Shown one piece after another: positions 4,211 through 5,432 of a stretch of DNA of 5,432 nucleotides. A program made the translations under genes and the position numbers. Source of the DNA: Candidatus Epulonipiscium sp. (GTDB lineage: Bacteria; Bacillota_A; Clostridia; Lachnospirales; Cellulosilyticaceae); the NCBI GenBank assembly GCA_012841565.1, contig DUUM01000326.1:1-5432 (forward strand), read 5' to 3'. Under the pieces are notes generated by a model. That model was given only the letters and a program-made list of their open reading frames with translations. It was not told where the DNA came from and did no database searches. Positions within the stretch are counted from its first letter, which is position 1. Each line of letters begins with the position of its first letter.

Positions 4211-4456
4211 GTGTTTATGGAAATAGGCATGACAATTGATAATAAAATTGAAGATATAAAGGGTTGGAATAGAAAAAGGAGTTGGTACAAGTTCTATACC
4301 TGCATATATTTATTAAAAAGAAAAAAATCCAGTGATTTTAAAGCCATGTTAGAACTATTTTATGAAATAGGCTATTTATACAGGTGGCAATATGAGAAAT
4401 TAAAGAAACATAGGACAACAATAAATGGGCTAAAAGGTACGGATACACCTGCATAG
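4211..4456 (+). CDS. Basic, helical phage hypothetical protein, 81 aa, GTG start
   Basis: The frame can start at GTG 4211 or at ATG 4217. GAAGGGG at 4197-4203 lies seven bases before the GTG but 13 before the ATG, so GTG is preferred. The protein is rich in Lys, Arg, Tyr and Trp (GWNRKRSWYKFYTCIYLLKR, then FKAMLELFYEIGYLYRW and EKLKKHRTTI). It looks largely helical and positively charged, which could suit nucleic-acid or membrane-surface contact. The aromatic helices are too short and charged for a confident membrane segment. I recognise no family. It is the last gene of the second plus-strand block and ends 18 bases before the bidirectional terminator. Confidence 0.7.
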   Translation: MFMEIGMTIDNKIEDIKGWNRKRSWYKFYTCIYLLKRKKSSDFKAMLELFYEIGYLYRWQYEKLKKHRTTINGLKGTDTPA

Positions 4457-4473
4457 TTTACTAAGGATAGTAA

Positions 4474-4512
4474 TAAAAAAGGTGAATGCCATTTAGCGAT
4501 TCACCTTTTTTA
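4474..4512. terminator. Bidirectional intrinsic terminator
   Basis: TAAAAAAGGTGAAT (4474-4487) is the exact reverse complement of ATTCACCTTTTTTA (4499-4512), a 14-bp stem with an 11-base loop. A-tracts and T-tracts on the two sides give a U-run in either direction. It ends the plus-strand block 3300-4456 and also the minus-strand gene, whose stop codon lies in the loop. Confidence 0.85.
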
Positions 4513-5026
4513 CAATCTTTATTGGTGGCTTAATCAAAAGCTCCATTTTAGGATTCTCTGAAGTTTCACCAGACCAATATTTATTGGCAAAGAAAGCGGT
4601 ATATAAAGGGGAAAAATTATATATATCACAATAAAGCCACGAACTATCAAGGTGCAAATAATTTTCATGATTAAATTCAACTTCCCAAATTGTAAATTTA
4701 TCTAGAGGATTGTGGGAGAGTATGCTTTTCCAAATTAATGCTTCATCAAGTGTTTGTGATGCAAAAAAAGATTCGAATCTAGAAACTTTGTCTGGGAATT
4801 TTAACAGTCGTTCATATTCAAGTAAATTTTCCAGTATGAATTCTTTCATATTTACTTGATTGGATTGACTAATATAATAGAGGCCACCATGCCTTGATAA
4901 TCCTTCTGGATAATTACTGTTTAGTATTTGACCCAAAAAAGCAGGTTTAATATCATCAAATATTTGCAATTCTATTATATCGCCTTCTTTTAATGAATTA
5001 GTTCTATCTATATGATATGCAATCAA
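4493..5026 (-). CDS. Probable DUF2441 family protein with ADP-ribosyltransferase-like features, 177 aa, TTG start
   Basis: The N-terminus MIAYHIDRTNSLKEGDII, the PEGLSRHGGLYY turn (40-51) and FPDKVSRFESFFAS (77-90) followed by TLDEA (92-96) match, from memory, the DUF2441 family of Bacillota. No activity has been established for it to my knowledge. Further motifs are IWEVEF (113-118), DSSWL (127-131), YWSGE (150-154) and the closing strand MELLIKPPIKIV (161-172). The order 'YH.DR' strand, 'S.F.SFF...eA', 'YW.G', 'E.L..P..I' resembles ADP-ribosyltransferase-like and RES-like folds, with E162 where their third motif lies. This is inference. The start is TTG at 5024-5026, supported by AAAGGGGTGG just upstream; no ATG is available in frame. 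It is a lone minus-strand gene convergent with the second phage block, and its last codons form one arm of the terminator. Confidence 0.72.
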   Translation of the reverse strand: MIAYHIDRTNSLKEGDIIELQIFDDIKPAFLGQILNSNYPEGLSRHGGLYYISQSNQVNMKEFILENLLEYERLLKFPDKVSRFESFFASQTLDEALIWKSILSHNPLDKFTIWEVEFNHENYLHLDSSWLYCDIYNFSPLYTAFFANKYWSGETSENPKMELLIKPPIKIVKKVNR

Positions 5027-5030
5027 AATA

Positions 5031-5040
5031 CCACCCCTTT
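5031..5040 (-). promoter_or_regulatory. RBS that decides the TTG start of the DUF2441-like gene
   Basis: AAAGGGGTGG on the minus strand lies four bases (from GGTGG) or seven bases (from AAAGGGG) before the TTG codon. This makes TTG the natural start and leaves the family N-terminus 'YHIDR' close to residue 1. The AT-rich stretch 5041-5060 beyond it could hold a -10, but I see no convincing -35. Confidence 0.6.
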
Positions 5041-5141
5041 TTTATAATATTATCATAGAAACCAGGTAAATAAAAGGAAATTCACTTAAAGGAGTATGCA
5101 GCTTGATAGATTTCAACAAATAAAACTGTATGCTTATTGTC

Positions 5142-5163
5142 TTAACAAGTTGATAAAGTTGAT
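5142..5163 (+). promoter_or_regulatory. Operator-like near-palindrome and tandem repeat upstream of the promoter
   Basis: TTAACAAGTTGATAA (5142-5156) is a 15-base near-palindrome with one mismatched pair. Its right half begins a tandem repeat, AAGTTGAT at 5147-5154 and again at 5156-5163. It ends 18 bases before the -35 hexamer at 5182, a position suited to an activator or repressor site. No second full palindrome was seen, so it is tentative. The remainder of 5041-5141 holds no gene I accept. Confidence 0.3.
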
Positions 5164-5181
5164 TTGAGATTATGACGAACC

Positions 5182-5210
5182 TTGTTTTTATTTTAGATTA
5201 TATGTATAAT
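5182..5210 (+). promoter_or_regulatory. Sigma-A promoter for the gene at 5254
   Basis: TTGTTT (5182-5187) and a perfect TATAAT (5205-5210) are separated by exactly 17 bases. Transcription would start near 5217 and give a leader of about 37 bases that includes the GGGGGGGA RBS at 5242-5249. This is the best promoter in the window. Confidence 0.7.
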
Positions 5211-5253
5211 TTAGAAAAGTGAATAGGCATACATAAAATCTGGGGGGGATGGA

Positions 5254-5432
5254 ATGGTGAAATATGATAGTGATTCTATTAAACAAGTGGCATACTTTGT
5301 AATTGATACTTATTACAGTGAATTGAACATCGAGCCCATAGATCTAGAAGTGGAATTTATAGATGACTTATATAAAAGAAGGTTAGAGTTAGCGATTGAT
5401 GAAAATGATAAGAATAATGTTAAAAAAAACAA
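5254..5432 (+). CDS. N-terminal part of an unidentified protein (3' end outside the window)
   Basis: An ATG at 5254 opens a frame that continues to the window edge, giving 59 residues. It begins MVKYDSDSIKQVAYFVIDTY, continues with LNIEPIDLEVEFIDDLYKRRLELAI and ends in a lysine/asparagine-rich stretch. The visible part is acidic and probably helical, with no motif I recognise and no signal or membrane segment. GGGGGGGATGG directly upstream is a strong RBS; an ATG inside it (5249) is closed after three codons, so 5254 is the start. It has its own promoter at 5182-5210 and so begins a new transcription unit after the DUF2441-like cassette. The size and identity of the full protein cannot be judged. 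Confidence 0.65.
   Translation, partial: MVKYDSDSIKQVAYFVIDTYYSELNIEPIDLEVEFIDDLYKRRLELAIDENDKNNVKKN

Noticed and set aside
5096..5167. 23-codon plus-strand ORF after AAAGGAG
   Set aside because: The RBS is only one base from the ATG, which is too close, and the peptide resembles nothing known. It is mentioned only as a possible remnant.
1..5432. tRNA genes, rRNA, CRISPR arrays and insertion sequences
   Set aside because: No cloverleaf with a TTCGA-type arm, no regularly spaced repeats, and no transposase or paired terminal repeats flanking a target duplication were seen by reading.

Overview
The window looks like an accessory and regulatory stretch of a prophage or phage-derived element in a low-GC Bacillota host, most likely a Clostridia or Lachnospiraceae-type organism. 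The DNA is AT-rich. Genes are short and tightly packed, and they carry strong purine-only ribosome binding sites (AGGGGGA, GAGGTGG, AAGGAGG). Several products look like small phage proteins of Clostridia: an ASCH/PUA-like protein, a mini P-loop protein, an 'EDLGMTP ... FGKTVFLT' protein, a CxxC mini-protein and a small XRE-type helix-turn-helix protein. No integrase, terminase or structural gene is present, so the phage assignment rests on family resemblance and layout.

Layout. (1) Positions 1-2267 form one plus-strand operon of eight genes, the first cut by the window edge. The genes overlap by 4 to 17 nt or abut at coupled stop/start junctions. Three consecutive junctions near the start reuse almost the same 16-base stop/RBS/start cassette. 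(2) Positions 2268-2428 are non-coding and hold a strong hairpin with no U-tract. (3) Positions 2429-2902 encode a four-helix membrane protein on the minus strand with its own RBS and possible promoter. (4) Positions 2903-3299 are about 400 bases without a conventional gene. They hold nested inverted repeats around a 30-codon minus-strand ORF with a consensus Shine-Dalgarno. (5) Positions 3300-4456 are a second plus-strand block: HTH protein, phage hypothetical, 41-residue Cys protein and a basic hypothetical. (6) A bidirectional terminator at 4474-4512 separates this block from a convergent minus-strand gene at 4493-5026, a probable DUF2441 protein with features reminiscent of ADP-ribosyltransferase-like folds. 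(7) Positions 5041-5253 are a divergent control region with a good sigma-A promoter at 5182-5210, driving a plus-strand gene that starts at 5254 and runs off the window.

The two minus-strand genes sit as single-gene cassettes between plus-strand phage blocks, the usual arrangement of 'morons' (lysogenic conversion or defence/anti-defence genes). The plus-strand genes are probably co-transcribed early or middle genes acting on nucleic acids or host takeover, but most have no assignable function. The most interesting places are the structured region 3071-3245, the DUF2441/ART-like cassette, the membrane moron and the unexplained hairpin at 2274-2329.
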